The notes beneath the pieces are model-generated. The model saw only the letters and a list, made by a program, of their open reading frames with translations. It had not been told where the DNA came from and ran no database searches. The position numbers and the translations under genes are program-made. A DNA stretch of 64,000 bases, taken from the NCBI RefSeq assembly GCF_963924675.1, contig NC_089234.1, positions 60,485,153 to 60,549,152 on the forward strand, in the 5' to 3' direction. Below are positions 1-11,959 of this stretch, piece by piece; the stretch's first letter is position 1; every line of letters begins with the position of its first letter. This stretch comes from Phocoena phocoena (Eukaryota > Chordata > Mammalia > Artiodactyla > Phocoenidae).

Positions 1-115
1 GTTTCAACCTGTGAGTCTGATTGCGTTCCCCTGCCTCGGGCCATTTGGCCTTACAGTTCCTACCATGTACTTTTGTATGGGCTGAGTTTCTTGTTTTTTC
101 TCCCTTTGATAATAG

Positions 116-252
116 GATCACGGGGTTGATAGCACCATTTTCCAGAATCCTAAAAAGCTTCACCTAACTATTGGGATGTTGGTGCTTTTGAGTGATCAAG
201 AGATCCAGCAGACATGTGAGATGCTACAGCAGTGTAAAGAGGAATTCATTGA
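116..252 (+). CDS. ASCC1: ASCC1 internal coding exon carrying the first H-x-T motif
   Basis: ASCC1 is a subunit of the ASC-1 transcription coactivator complex. It also regulates the ALKBH3-ASCC alkylation-damage repair complex in the nucleus. The protein has a KH domain followed by an AKAP7-like 2H phosphoesterase domain; this exon starts the part of the latter seen here. Reading from 116 in phase 0 gives DHGVDSTIFQNPKKLHLTIG, then a segment ending QQCKEEFI plus two bases of the next codon. The polypyrimidine tract and AG (114-115) are the acceptor; GTGAGT at 253 is the donor. HLT (His 161-163, Thr 167-169) is the first of the two H-x-T motifs of the 2H superfamily. Earlier exons, including the KH domain, lie upstream of the window. 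Identification rests on recognising the protein; the in-frame joining of five exons supports it strongly. Confidence 0.95.
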
Positions 253-570
253 GTGAGTAATCCACAGGAGTGGGGAAGGGTGGTCACCCTGTACTGGCTT
301 CTTTCTGGTATCACAGACTTGTTTTTGGACTAGGGAGCTGGGTGACATGGGAACAAAATTTGTTGACTCACCCATTTGTAACACTTAACATTGGATTATT
401 GTCTAAAAGGTTTAAAATGGATTTAAAGCATATATTTACAGATTTGTGTGGAAAGGCTCTACCTTAAATTTTACCAGTTCAGTTGGCAAATTTTGTTCTT
501 TAACAAGGACATCCCATTCTTTTCTCAAAAAGGAAATTCTCTTCATTATCTATAGAAGAGTGTAGGCTAC

Positions 571-1085
571 TGTATTAGTTTTCTGTGCTGCTGTAACACA
601 TTATTACAACCTTGGTGGCTTAAAACAGCACAAATTTATAATCTTACAGTTCTGTGGGGCAGAAATCTGATAGGGGTTTCACTGGGCTAAAATCAAGTTA
701 CTGGCAGGGTTGTGTTGCTTTTTGGAGGCTCTAGGGAAGAATCTACTTCCTTGTCTTTAAAGTCCTGATTTAGAGGCCACCCACAGTACTTGGCTAGTAG
801 CCTCCTTCCTCCATCTTCAAAACTAACAATGTTGCATCTGTTTGACCCTCAATCTGTTACATCTCTCTCTCTGGCCACAGCAGGGACAGGTTCTCTGCTT
901 CTAAGGATGTGTGTGATTTAATTGAGCCCACCCAGATAATCCAGAGTAATCTCCCCACCTTAAACTCTTTCGCCTTAATCACATCTGCAAAACCTTCTTT
1001 GCCATGTAAGGTAGTATATTTACAAATTCCAAAGAGTAGAACATGGGCATCTTTGGAGGGCCGTTATTGTGCTTACCATAGTAAC
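571..1085 (-). mobile_element. MLT1-type (ERVL-MaLR) LTR, degenerate, antisense
   Basis: The left edge TGTATTAGTTTTCTGTGCTG is the reverse complement of a typical MaLR LTR 3' end. It is followed by the usual antisense segments (a 'cagttctgtggggc'-like stretch, 'gagcccacccagataatcc', 'ccatgtaaggtag'). No internal retroviral sequence is attached, so it looks like a solo LTR. The subfamily was not determined. Confidence 0.6.
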
Positions 1086-2581
1086 TCAAGCATTATAACA
1101 TGATTCCATAGGAGAGTCTTCACTGTATTTCAGAAATGCAGTCTTTAATTTTCTTTTCTTTAATAAAGGTAGTTTTGTTTGAGTCAGTAAGGATACCAAA
1201 AACTGTCCAAGCAGTCGGTTTTGGCTCAGGGAAAACATTGCTGTTCTGACGGCAGAGTTGTTATTCTTTTTACTGTAAGATTTTAATTTGCATATACATC
1301 TGACCTAACAGCTCTGTTTCAAAGGATCATCTCTTCTGAGCCCCCCTTCCTTTGTTCCTTTTACTTAAGATTGAAGCAAACCAAGAGGAACTTGAAAATT
1401 AACTGACTTGAATAGTTTTATTTTTATTCAATTGTAAAATACAGGTCCTATACTATTCTGACATGGCCTTGTAGAAGTGGGTTACCTGGTTCATTGGGTA
1501 AAACAAGGTAAAAGGATTTAAATTTTTTCTCAAGGTATGTTGTATATGAAACTGTAATACAAAGACTTATTTGTGGGCCAGTTCTCTTTTTTCCATTAAT
1601 TGTTTTGAAGACAAAATATTTTTCTTGAGCAAAATCATAAGCTGATCGTGTTTGCAGCTGCCTGTTCTTTCTGAATTTCAAACAGCAAAGAATACTTCTT
1701 TGTCTTGTTCTTTGCATAGTGATGGGCAACTATTTTCTCTCTATCTGACCTAAAATTCAAAATAATTTGGTGTTTGTAATTAGATATTTACAGTTTTCCT
1801 TGCATAAAATAAAATTTTATGCTTTACCTTACAAAGCAGAGCAATTTTACCTTGTTTAAAAATCACTTCTGATACTTTAACTTCCCAGATTACTTTTTGC
1901 TAAACAAAACTGAAAGCAGCTGCATTTTTTGGCTGCCATTAGGATAATCCTGCTAACAAAAAAATTAAAGGCGGATAAAATATTTGTTCAGAGAGGTATT
2001 TGGTTTTTTACCTTATGAAAATCAGGTCACAGGATTTTAATCACTGAAGCCTTATCCTGAGCTATGTGAGGATTTAGTTGAGTTCCTCCCTTTTATGTCT
2101 CTTGGTGTCTTTTGTGACTAAATGCCAAATCTGAACCCTTTAAGCGTGTCAGAGTTGGTGTGCATAGGGAATGAAGAGCAGCCTTAATAGTTCCTAAGAA
2201 TTTTTGACATGACAGGATGAAAACAGTAATTGTAGTTTTTCAAATTTAGCAAAGCTTTTGAAATAGGACACGTTACCCTGCCAAAAATCTGCAGTGCAGG
2301 CAAAAATTTTTTTAAGTTGCTCTTTTCAAAAAGCTGGAAAGGTTTAAAACCAGCAAGTATAGCAGGCCTCCCCAGCCTTCTTCTCTCACCTTCCCTCTGT
2401 TATACACACTTGTTTTAAAAGTATATAGTGCAAAATTAATCTACCTGATTGGCTAGGGGGGTGAGAATCAGAATTGGTTGTTTGTATTGTCCAGAAATGC
2501 CCTGTTTTCCTAAAAGGAAGAAAAGTCTCCAAAAAAAAAAAAAAAAAAAAAATCACCTAACTTCTTTTTCTTTCTTATTCC

Positions 2582-2718
2582 TTTTTTTTTTTTTTACATC
2601 TTTATTGGAGTATAATTGCTTTACAGTGGTGTGCTAGTTTCTGCTTTATAACAAAGTGAATCAGTTATACATATACATATGTTCCCATATCTTTTCCCTC
2701 TCCCTCCCACCCCTTCTT
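2582..2718 (-). mobile_element. Very short 5'-truncated L1 3' end
   Basis: A T-run followed by 'acatctttattggagtataattg' type sequence matches, in reverse, the 3' UTR end of the younger L1 at 29880-29935. The insert therefore carries only the last ~130 bp of an L1 in antisense. A separate A-run (2531-2552) lies just upstream. Confidence 0.75.
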
Positions 2719-3776
2719 CCTTATTCTTGATCTTCGATCTCAGTCTTTGTACTTGGTATGCTTAGAAAAAAAATGTCAATAAATAATTGCATTTCTAACC
2801 TGAACCTTTTATGATGTAAAGATCGCAAATTAAAATATAAAGGTGGAAAACATTGGAAATGAATAGTCTACTATAACATGCTGTAGCTTAATTTAATGGC
2901 TTTTTAAATTGAGGTATTAAATGTGGCTATATTGGCGTTTAATTAAAATTGTGGTGATACATAGATATTTTAAAGAAATGGGTAGTTGAATGTTCGTTTT
3001 AAATTTGGGGGTGGTATTTGAGTTTAAGGTATATCACCTGACCAGAAATAGAACTTTCATTTCAATTCTTAGGCTAAAGGCTCACGTAGCTGTGTAGATT
3101 TCAAATGAATTATTCACCATGTTCAGTACATGCTGAAACACTAAATGTGTCCCTTGTGACTTTTCTTTGTGATATGTCGAACACAAACAGTGCCATGTCT
3201 CTGAGTATATAGTCTGACAAATGTGCCGCTCTTCTTTAGCTCCCGTTAACACTCTACTCATACCTAAGTGTTCCCAGTAGGCCTGAAGTAAAACCAAATA
3301 AGAAGTTAAAAAGGGACAAGAATGAGGAGAGGAGAAGAGGAAAAATACCCACAGATAAATGTCCCTAATTATTGCCTCATATGTCTCTCCATTGAAGAGT
3401 GTGCTCAGTGGTATCCAAGGTGGAATAGTTTGGTCACCAAGACAAAGAGCATTTATCAAGCAAACCATTGGATTCTCTCCCGCTCTTTAATTCTCCCTCT
3501 TGATAAATCCTAGGGATAGGTTGAAAGAGTTTGTTTCTACTTGTAAGGCAGACTTTGAATCTGTTCATTGTTTTGTTTTTGGTGCCGCATCTAATTCCAG
3601 TGGTTTGAGGTAGTTTAGAGCGAGGACATATATACAAAAGAAATGTTAAAGTCAGACAGATTAGAAACCATAAAGATGGAATGGGAAGAAAATTCTGTCT
3701 AAACCGAGGTGAGATAATAATTGTACTAGAACTTTAACATTTAGTGGTGTTTTCAAGCATCAGTATACTTGAACTA

Positions 3777-3911
3777 TGGGAATTCTTGGCAGTCCAGTGG
3801 TTAGGACTTGGCGCTTTCACTGCCGGGGCCCTAGGTTTGATCCCTGGTGGGGGAACTAAGATCCCGCAAGCCGTGCAGTGTGGCCCAAACACACACGCAC
3901 ATATATATATA
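3777..3911 (+). mobile_element. CHR-type tRNA-derived SINE, short form
   Basis: Contains the conserved head (GTCCAGTGGTTAGGACT) and a B-box-like 'ggtttgatccctgg', then a CA/TA-rich tail. A perfect 13-bp TSD TATACTTGAACTA flanks it (3764-3776 and 3912-3924). Confidence 0.92.
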
Positions 3912-3917
3912 TATACT
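3888..3917. repeat. (CA)n/(TA)n microsatellite in a SINE tail
   Basis: Short dinucleotide run, CA then TA repeats, grown from the A-rich tail of the SINE at 3777-3911. Confidence 0.7.
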
Positions 3918-4389
3918 TGAACTAAATTCCAGAAAGGAAAACACCAATTATTATAATTCTTATCTGATAAAAAGGAACATAATTTTTCAGGAGAGAATCC
4001 TTTTCTGGTTCTCAACCCAAGAAAAAGTTGTATAAATCTTAACATAAAGAACCCAGGTGATGATGAGCTGTGTCTTCAACAGGAGTTTGGCAGAAGATAT
4101 AAAAACATTGTTCACGTTGCTCTTTCTTGTATTGACCCCTGGAAATTGAGAGTGTAACATTAAATATAACCCAGTAAAAACATTTTAGTGGGAAACTAAA
4201 CCAGTGGTATGGTGCTTTCTGGTGATCTAACTATGCAAGGTTAGAGCTGAAAAAACATAGAAGAATGTACACTTAGTATTAAATTTTTTTTCCCCAAAAG
4301 TTTTGTTGACTGCCCTTTGATAGGATTTAATGGCAGTCTTTCATATTGAATTCTTTGACTATAACTAGAAATGGAGATACACTGTATTG

Positions 4390-4701
4390 GCTGGCTATCT
4401 ATCTATCTATTTTATTTATTTCTGCATTGGGTCTTCGTTGCTGCGCGCAGGCTTTCTTTAGTTGCGGCAAACGGGGGCTGTTTTTGGTTGCAGTGCACGG
4501 GCTTCTCATTGCGGTGGCTTCTCTTGTTGCAGAGCACAGACTCTAGGCGCACGGGCTTCAGTAGTTGTGGCACATGGGCTCAGTAGTTGTGGCACATGGG
4601 CTTAGTTGCTCCGCGGCATGTGAGATCTTCCTGGAACGGCTCGAACCCATGTCGCCTGTATTGGCAGGCAGATTCTTAACCACTGCGCCACCAAGGAAGT
4701 T
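4390..4701 (-). mobile_element. CHR-type SINE, long form, antisense
   Basis: Begins with TATTTATT tail repeats and 'gcattgggtcttcgttgctg', continues through 'cagtagttgtggcac' repeats and ends with the reverse of the tRNA-like head ('ccactgcgccaccaaggaagt'). A 7-bp repeat TGTATTG (4383-4389, 4702-4708) may be the TSD. Confidence 0.9.
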
Positions 4702-4921
4702 TGTATTGTTGATTGAAGCTAAAGACTTCAATCAGATAATAATTCAGAGCTTGACTTGTGTTTTGGAATATCCCACTTATTGGAGGTGGTTATAGGGATA
4801 CTTATGATCAGGGTCATAATTTTTCTCATTAAAGTACCTGTCTAAAATAGTTGAGTTATTTAGTTTCTTAAAAAATTCTAGTCTTGTGCAGTAATAACGG
4901 CCTTGGTGTTTTAAGGGAATC

Positions 4922-5136
4922 TTTTTTTTTTTTTTTTTTTTTTGGCAGTACGTGGGCCTCTTACTGTTGTGGCCTCTCCCATTGTGGAGCACAGGCTCCG
5001 GACAGGCAGGCTCAGCGGCCATGGCTCACGGGCCCAGCCGCTCTGCAGCAAATGGGATCTTCCCGGACCGGGGCATGAACCCGTGTGCCCTGCATTGGCA
5101 GGTGGACTCTCAACCAGTGCACCACCAGGGAAGCCC
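4922..5136 (-). mobile_element. CHR-type SINE, shortened poly-A form, antisense
   Basis: Poly-T (from 4922) then 'gtacgtgggcctcttactg' through 'caccaccagggaagccc'. TSD TTAAGGGAATC / TTAAGGAAATC (4911-4921, 5137-5147). This short form lacks the long form's ATAAATAA tail. Confidence 0.93.
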
Positions 5137-5364
5137 TTAAGGAAATCTTTTACCATTAGGATTCCTAGGTTATAAAAGGATCTCCCTGGGCCTCAATTAA
5201 ATATCAAGAAAACTTTTTTGTTTTGCCTTATTTGGAATTATTTTTTGATTAATCCTAACAGTCTGTTGTCTTTGAGCCAGTACCACATTTTATTCAATGA
5301 CAATATAGGCGTGTGTCCACATTCTCAAAATTGTTCAGGACATCTTCTCCCTTTATAGTGGTAC

Positions 5365-5490
5365 ATCCAATCAATGTTTATCAGAGATTTATGGAGTACC
5401 CATTTTATATAAGGCACTGTCCCAGGTGCTGGGGATATAGGAGTAGAAAAGATGGATAGAGTCCCTGGCCTCATGGGGCTTGGAGAAGGC
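5365..5490 (-). repeat. L2 3'-end fragment, antisense
   Basis: 'tatggagtacccattttatat ... caggtgctggggatatag' is the familiar reverse complement of the L2 3' end. Confidence 0.6.
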
Positions 5491-5660
5491 TGTTTGGTGA
5501 GCTGATTTTTAGCTGGGTTTCATGTTGTCACAGCAAAGCCTTTACTAGTTGAAGCATAAGTCTGTTTAAGAGGACTGGGAAGAAAGCAGGATGGTGGGTT
5601 TTACTTAACATAAAAGAAATACATGTTAACTTTAGAAGAGCTAAAAATTGCAGATAAACA

Positions 5661-5777
5661 GGAATTCCCTGGCTGTCCAATCGTTAGGACTCCACGCTTT
5701 CACCGCCAAGAGCACGGTTTCGGTCCCTTGTCGGGGAATTAAGATCCCGCAAGGCAAGCAGTGCGTCCAAAAAAAAA
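5661..5777 (+). mobile_element. CHR-type SINE, short form
   Basis: 'ggaattccctggctgtccaa' head and short A tail; perfect 15-bp TSD AATTGCAGATAAACA (5646-5660 and 5778-5792). Confidence 0.93.
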
Positions 5778-5877
5778 AATTGCAGATAAACAAGATATAA
5801 CTTGTAATATTACCTAAAGATAATTACTATTAACATTTTGGGGCATGTACTCCCACGCTTTTTGGTTTGCATATATG

Positions 5878-6700
5878 TATTTTTTTCCTTTGAGGTGTAA
5901 TTTACTTACAGTAAAATGCACAGAGGTTAAGTGTAGTTGATGAATTTTGATAAATGTGTACACCTATGTAACTTCACCCAAATCAAAATGTAGAACATTG
6001 CCATCACTCTAGGAAATTCCTTCATGCTCTTTTCCAGTAAATTCACTTCTCCCAAAAGTAACTGCTGTTCTGATTTCTGTTACCACAAATTAAATGTGCT
6101 TGTTCTCTAATGTCATATAAATAGAATCATTCAGTATATACACTTCTGCGTTTGGCTTCTTTTGCATATATTTTTTAATTTTAACTTTTTAATGAATAAT
6201 ACATTTACATGGTTCAAAAATTTTAAAGTACAAAGGATATGCAGTGAAGAGTTTCCTGCCTACTCTTACCCCACCAAGCACCCTGATCTCCTCTCTGAAG
6301 GCAACAGATTTTAGCAGTTTCTTTGTATTATATCCTTTCAGAGATTTTATGTATGTACAAGCATATAAATATGTATATATATTAAATTTTTTATCCCCAT
6401 CTTTTGCACGAATAATGGAATTGATTCAATATTTCATCAGGAGTTGCAAAATGGTGATATTCTAATTCCATCATTACCTCTACATCTATCAGTTGGAATT
6501 CTTCTGAAAGAACTTTCCTTTATTGGCTGTGGTTGGATATGTACCTGAATTTATAATTATTTCCTTGGGTTTGGCTCCTAGAAATTGAATTGCTTGGGCA
6601 AAGTTTTTCTATTCTTGAAGGCTTTTTATAAGTATTGCCAAATTGTTCTTAGAAATGGGATAGCAGTTTGCACCTTCACTGTTGTTATATGAGTGAAATA
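5878..6700 (-). repeat. Old L1M 3'-UTR fragments, antisense
   Basis: Shows typical reverse L1M 3' landmarks: 'gtgtacacctatgtaac', 'catataaatagaatcat' and, near 6580-6690, 'gaattgcttgggca ... attgccaaattg'. Probably two joined fragments with a break near 6165. Highly diverged. Confidence 0.6.
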
Positions 6701-7059
6701 CTGTCTGCAATTTGTAGAAATAATAAGGTAAAACCGGAGAGATGGGCAATGTAGTAAATGTCTTCATCAATCAGAACTGTCATCACTTGGCCTTTTCTGA
6801 GACATTTCTTAGACATGCTAATAAACTGGTATTGGGATAAATATAGTGTGACTTTGGAAATACTTGTGGTTCTAGTTTGTGTTCATTAAACATGTATCTA
6901 TTTTGAAATTAGAAGGACGGTTAAATCATGTTGGTTAGAAAAAACCCTCAACAACTTCATTTTTGTAATATTTGACTATGTATATTAACCATGTTTCAAA
7001 ATATAATAGCCCTCTTAACTTAAACAGTTATAAAAAATCTAATGTGTTTTCCTTTGCAG

Positions 7060-7179
7060 TGACATTTCTGGGGGCAAACCCCTGGAAGTAGAGATAGCAG
7101 GGATAGAATACATGAATGATGATCCTGGCATGGTGGATGTTCTTTACGCCAAAGTCCATATGAAAGATGGCTCCAACAG
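7060..7179 (+). CDS. ASCC1: ASCC1 internal coding exon
   Basis: The exon starts with one base that completes a GAT (Asp) codon from the previous exon. It then encodes DISGGKPLEVEIAGIEYMND followed by DPGMVDVLYAKVHMKDGSN and two bases (AG) of the next codon. Acceptor CCTTTGCAG ends at 7059; donor GTATGT starts at 7180 (intronic G is base 7180). The sequence lies between the two H-x-T motifs of the 2H phosphoesterase-like domain. No stop or frameshift, so the exon looks functional. The reading frame links exactly with exons at 116-252 and 18525-18649. Confidence 0.95.
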
Positions 7180-7544
7180 GTATGTTTCTGGAATACTTCT
7201 TTGTTTTAATTGTGAGGTGCCTAGAAGAATCCCTGGAAGTTCAGGTAGTTTTGATTCCTTTTCTTTGAGGTCTTATTATTGTAAGGAGTGTGTAAATTCT
7301 TTCTTTTTCTGAAATAGTAAGTTAATATCTTGCAAGAGGAATTTGTTGTAGGAAAAAGTATCAGACTTTTAGTTTGATAATTATTGAATTACTTGGATGG
7401 TAGATATTGATAGTAGCAATCTAGTTTTTAATGGAACTCAGTGCCTCCTTCATGGTTTCCAGGATAGTAGGAGGCAGGAAGGATGGCATATTAGGATGGC
7501 AGTTTCAAAAGTGACATAATGCAGATCTAGTGAATACCAGGGCA

Positions 7545-7650
7545 AAATAGGGATGATAACTATACAAACTTCATAGGATTATTAGAATTAAACTAATATA
7601 CATAAAATGCTTAGATCAGTGCTTGGCACATACTGACATCATCAAAACAT
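7545..7650 (+). repeat. MIR fragment
   Basis: 'agggatgataactatac ... aggattattagaattaaa ... atgcttagatcagtgcttgg' follows the 3' half of the MIR consensus. Confidence 0.6.
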
Positions 7651-8153
7651 ACATTGAAAATGTTTGCTATTTTTAATTTTTGTTACTACCACACCTCGAT
7701 CCCTACTTGGAATTCTCAGTCTGCAACCCAGGCTATTTTTGAGGCTCGCCTAGGCATCCAGAGCCCTTTGCAATATTAGTACCATTTATTAGTCTGTGCA
7801 AGGCCTTTGGTGAGCAGAGGAGCGCAACTTGAATTGGAAGTTTGTTTTTGTGTGGTCTTTTCATTAGGGCAGGATAGAACAGAACTCACACTGAACAAAA
7901 AACCCTCTAGGGAAAATCTGTGTCTCTAGGCAGGCCCCCAAATTGATTTGCTTTCCTAGAGGATCTCTTGGAAGGTTTCTCTTATCTCAATTTGAATTGA
8001 TGATCTCAGTTATCTTCTATCTCAATTCCAATGGAAGTGAATTTTGAGTGTAAGGGAGGAAAAAAAAGATATAGAATCAGTTTTTGTGTGTGTGATGTAT
8101 GTCAATTACATCTCAATAAAACTGGAGAAAAAAAGTGTCTTAATATCATTACT

Positions 8154-8283
8154 GGGAATTCCCTGGTGGTCCAGTGGTTAGGACTCCGCACTTTCACTGC
8201 CATGGGCCCAGGTTCAATCCCTGGTCGAGGAACTAAGATCCTGCAAGCCATTTGGTGCAGCCTAAAAAACAAACAAAAAAAAA
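8154..8283 (+). mobile_element. CHR-type SINE, short form
   Basis: 'gggaattccctggtggtcc' head, 'ggttcaatccctgg' B-box-like motif and an AACAAACAAAA tail. No TSD that I can define. Confidence 0.9.
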
Positions 8284-9394
8284 CACCAAGTTTTGTAAAG
8301 TCCCCTCCCCAAATCGCAGTGTCTAAGGGACTTGTACACCTCTTGTTTAATTCAATATTAAAACTATTTGAATGCCTCCTTTGTGCAAGGTATTTTGAAA
8401 GACTATGTAAATTGATACAGAAATGAGTAAGACATGGCCCAGTTTTTAAGACACATTCAGTCATTTGTGTTTCTTTATGTGAAGAGACACTGCTCAATGC
8501 AGAGGCATGGAGGAGAGGCCATGTTATAACAAAAACACAGTCAACTTTCTTTGTATGATTTCATATATTTTAGATGAAAGATTCCCTTAAAATGCTTGAC
8601 TGTGAAGTGCCTGACCTTTAAAAGAATGGAACCACTTAGATCAAATTTTTCCTCTGGAAACAGAGCTGGGACAGTGTAGCTACACTTATTGATAGATCCT
8701 TGGATTTTGTAAAACCTGACTGTGTAGGGAATTTGCATTCAAATTACTTAGTAGTCAGCTGTTGCTAAGACTTAAGCATTGAACACAGTGGCTATTCTGT
8801 TCTGTTTCTTACTGTCACAGGCCTCCACCCTTGCCACTTCAGAAGAATAGCTTCCTTACATTATACTGAGAACATGAAGCCCAGTCAACTTCCTTCCTTT
8901 TTCCCTCACAGTCTAGCTGTTTTCATCACACCCACTCCACTCAATTTCACTTTCTTTCTGAAGAATTGCATACATTAACTCTGATGAGGCTAATCCCTTT
9001 ACTTATTCTGGGACCCCATTCCTTCTTATCTCCTCAAAGACCTGACACCATCAATTATTCCACCTTGCAGGGCATTTCCAGTCCCCTTTTCCCTCAGGCA
9101 TTTTTCAAATGTCCAGGATGTGAGATGCAGTAGACCCTAGGGCTTCTTTCTTATGGAGGAGGCAGATGTTGGTAACTAGAATACACTAGGTTGAGGACTG
9201 TGATTGAGATTCTAGTGGTACATAAATGAGCAGCAAAACTCTGCCCATGTGTGGGCAGATTTTGTAAAGGAAGGCTTCAGAAAGCAGGTTTCTTTACTGA
9301 ATAAGGAGATTGCAGGCTGAGGGAGTAGCATGCTAGGAAAAGGGAATAAATACTAAGTACAGATCTAGAGGCAGTGTTATATGCCATGTAAAAG

Positions 9395-10015
9395 GAATGT
9401 TGATTTTCATTGGTCATTTGTTTATTCAACAAAACTTTATTAAATGCCCACTGTGTGCCAGACACTGTGCTAGCTGTGAATATAGAATGGTCAGTAAAGG
9501 GACTTCCCTGGTGGTCCAGTGGTTAAGACTCTGCGCTTCTACTGCAGGGGGCTTGGGTTCGATCCCTGGTTGGGGAACTAAGATTCCACATGCCTCTCCG
9601 CAGGGCCAAAGGAAAAAAAAGCAAGAATGGTCAGTAAAGCCAGACACAGTTATTGCCCCCATGTAATTTACAGACTAATGGAGAAAACAGATGTTAACAA
9701 CACGTAAATATATCATTGCAAAGTGTGATAAAGGTGAAGCAGGGGGAAAATGGTGCTCTTTTAAAGACAGAAAATATGGCAGTTTAGACTGTGGGAGGGC
9801 AGAGTAAGGAAAGCCTCTTGGAGGAATTGAAACTGAATTGAGGTCTGGAGGGGTGGGATTTTTCAGGCAAAAGGGTGGTGGGAAATTCTAGGCAAAAAAA
9901 AATTCAGAGCAAAAGCCCTGTGGCAGGAAAAAGACTAGCAAATTCCACATATGGATGAGACATAATGAAGGAGAGGTCGGGTCACATGAGATGTCCATGT
10001 GAAGAGATTAGAGGG
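9395..10015 (-). repeat. L2 fragment, antisense, split by a SINE
   Basis: Starts with the reverse L2 3' end ('tttattcaacaaaactttat ... gtgccagacactgtgctag') and continues into the reverse L2 body ('aaagcctcttggaggaattg', 'caaaagccctgtggcagg'). A SINE (9500-9623) interrupts it and duplicates 16 bp of L2 sequence. Confidence 0.7.
9500..9623 (+). mobile_element. CHR-type SINE, short form, inserted in L2
   Basis: 'acttccctggtggtccag' head; perfect 16-bp TSD AGAATGGTCAGTAAAG (9484-9499 and 9624-9639). Confidence 0.94.
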
Positions 10016-10029
10016 GCTTGGATTGAGGC

Positions 10030-10290
10030 AGTAGCAAAGATAAGAGAAAAAAGAATAAATACAAGCAGAATAAATAAAAAGAAATCCATATCAAGATAAA
10101 TCAGGATGGAAGTGCAGAACACTGAAGATAAAGAATTTAAAAGAAGTCACCTACAAAGGATTGACAGTTATCCAGACAGTGGACTTCTCAATATCAACAA
10201 CAGAAGCCAAAAGACAGCGGACTGTTTTCTAGAGAAAATAACTGTCAAGCTGGAATTGTTTACCCAGAAAAAAAAAATCTTTAAAGAACA
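10030..10290 (+). repeat. L1M 5'-region fragment
   Basis: 'aataaaaagaaatccatatc', 'gacagttatccagacagtgg' and 'gagaaaataactgtcaagct' correspond to a segment of old L1M elements upstream of ORF2. Related pieces occur at 17683-17792 and about 32020-32150. Confidence 0.55.
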
Positions 10291-10307
10291 AAAGTGAAAT
10301 AACTTTT

Positions 10308-10400
10308 TTGTGTCCAAATGCTGTCTTTCCTTCTTGTTATCCTTCTTTTTCTCAAATAGACTCTAAGATTCTTGGAGGCAGGGGGTTTGTCTTATTTACT
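10308..10400 (+). repeat. L2-like segment, near-duplicate of 11680-11770
   Basis: 'tgtccaaatgctg ... ccttcttgttatcc ... ctctaagattcttggagg' closely parallels 11680-11770. Confidence 0.55.
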
Positions 10401-10604
10401 ATAGAGTATTATGTGATAAAAACAGATTACAGAACAATTTGTAAATATACATTTACTTTTTTCCCCTCAAAAGTGGGAAGAGAGAGCAAGAGAGAAACAA
10501 ACCAGTTAGTCTGAATATATAATCATCTTATCAGTGGTTATTTTTGGATAATAAGTAATTTTTTTCTTTTAGCTTATCTGTAAGATTTTTTAAAAATAAA
10601 AACA

Positions 10605-10805
10605 GGGCTTCCCTGGTGGCGCAGTGGTTGAGAGTCCGCCTGACGATGCAGGGGACGCAGGTTCGTGCCCCGGTCCGGGAAGATCCCACATGCCGCGGAG
10701 CGGCTGGGCCCGTGAGCCATGGCCGCTGAGCCTGCGCATCCAGAGCCTGGGCTCCGCAACGGGAGAGGCCACGACAGTGAGAGGCCCGCATACCGCAAAA
10801 AAAAA
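10605..10805 (+). mobile_element. CHR-type SINE, shortened poly-A form
   Basis: 'gggcttccctggtggcgcag' head to 'gaggcccgcataccgc' then poly-A. TSD AAAAATAAAAACA (10592-10604, 10806-10818). One of the best preserved copies. Confidence 0.94.
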
Positions 10806-11399
10806 AAAAATAAAAACAATGTTCGTAAAGCAGGCACATGTTACAGTTGTTCAGATACAGTTGATATACTTTGTCACATGAAGGTCAGTAGTAATCAGTA
10901 TGTACATGTAAGTGGTAGAATTATGGTTTGACCTAGCTGTGTTTGACTGTAAAGCCTATGCTCATAGTGGGGCAAAAAAAGGAGATTAAGAATAATTGGA
11001 GACGGACCACTCTTGAGAAGTTTGGTGAAAGGAAGATGAGAGAGATGTAGTTAGAGTCTACAACTGTGCAGCTCAACATCACTGTACCATCTTCCAGTTA
11101 GCCATCTTCCTTTCATAGCTGAGCTTCTTCTTTATATATTGTTTTCTCTCATAAAATTAAAGCCTTCCAGATGGGTAAAGTGAAAATTAAATGGCTCCCT
11201 TTCCCCCTGCTCTGACTCTCCCTGTGTTCCTCCCCAATAGATTGTAAGCAGAGCAAATACTGCTGAGAGTCACTGTCCGTGCATATTGTTTTATACAAAC
11301 TGGATCACATTATTCATATTGTTCTATAGTTTGTTCTTTTCATAAAACATAACCTAGACATTACTTTTATGTCAGTGTCTATAGATCCTATGATCTACT

Positions 11400-11840
11400 A
11401 CTACATCAGCCTTTCTAAGCCATAGCTTATATACAGTAGGACTTCCCCTTGCTTAAAAATCTCCCATCTTTTCACATCATCCTTTGAATTAGTTCATATT
11501 CCTCAGTCTAGCAGTCAGTATCTTCCAGGATGAAACCAACTTAATATTTCAACTTGATCTTCTACTTATCTTGGACTTGCCCCAAGCCCTAGCCCGCTTC
11601 ACTGCTTGATGATCCTTTGTGTCTTTGTTAATGTTGTTTCTTGTGACTAAAATTTCTTTCATGTTACTCCTCATCTCTTTTTGTCCAAGTGCTGTTATTC
11701 CTTCTTGCTATCTTTCCTTCTTTTTTCTCAAGTAGACTTTAAGATTCTTGGGGGCAGGGAGTGTCTTATTCAGCATTGTATATCCAGTGGCTTTTATAAT
11801 TCATAACTCATAGTCGATGTTCAGTGAATGTTTGTTTACT
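11400..11840 (+). repeat. L2 3'-half fragment
   Basis: L2-like pyrimidine-rich body followed by '(a)gactttaagattcttgggggcagg ... gttcagtgaatgtttg', the usual L2 3'-terminal pattern. Confidence 0.6.
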
Positions 11841-11959
11841 TAAGTCATTTATTTTTTCAGCTGATTTACAAAGATGAATTGAGTACAGTTAGCTTCCTGT
11901 CCTAAGCCCATCCTCCTGGTAACCTATTCTGGTCTCAACCCAGCTGTAACGTCTTCCAC

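Larger units (their letters stand above)
253..7059 (+). other. ASCC1: ASCC1 intron (6.8 kb)
   Basis: GT-AG intron (GTGAGT at 253, TTTGCAG ending at 7059). It holds an MLT1-type LTR, short L1 3' ends, four CHR SINEs, an L2 fragment and old L1M 3'-UTR fragments, all listed separately. Between these (about 1100-2500, 2720-3760, 3925-4380, 6700-7059) I see only unassigned AT-rich intronic sequence. Confidence 0.9.

Noticed and set aside
1..20. Possible exon end with donor GTGAGT at position 11
   Set aside because: The preceding bases do not encode the ASCC1 residues expected before the exon at 116, and only 10 bp are visible.
9540..9575. tRNA-like B box in SINEs ('ggttcgatccctgg')
   Set aside because: This is the Pol III promoter relic of a tRNA-derived SINE; no cloverleaf can be formed, so not a tRNA gene.
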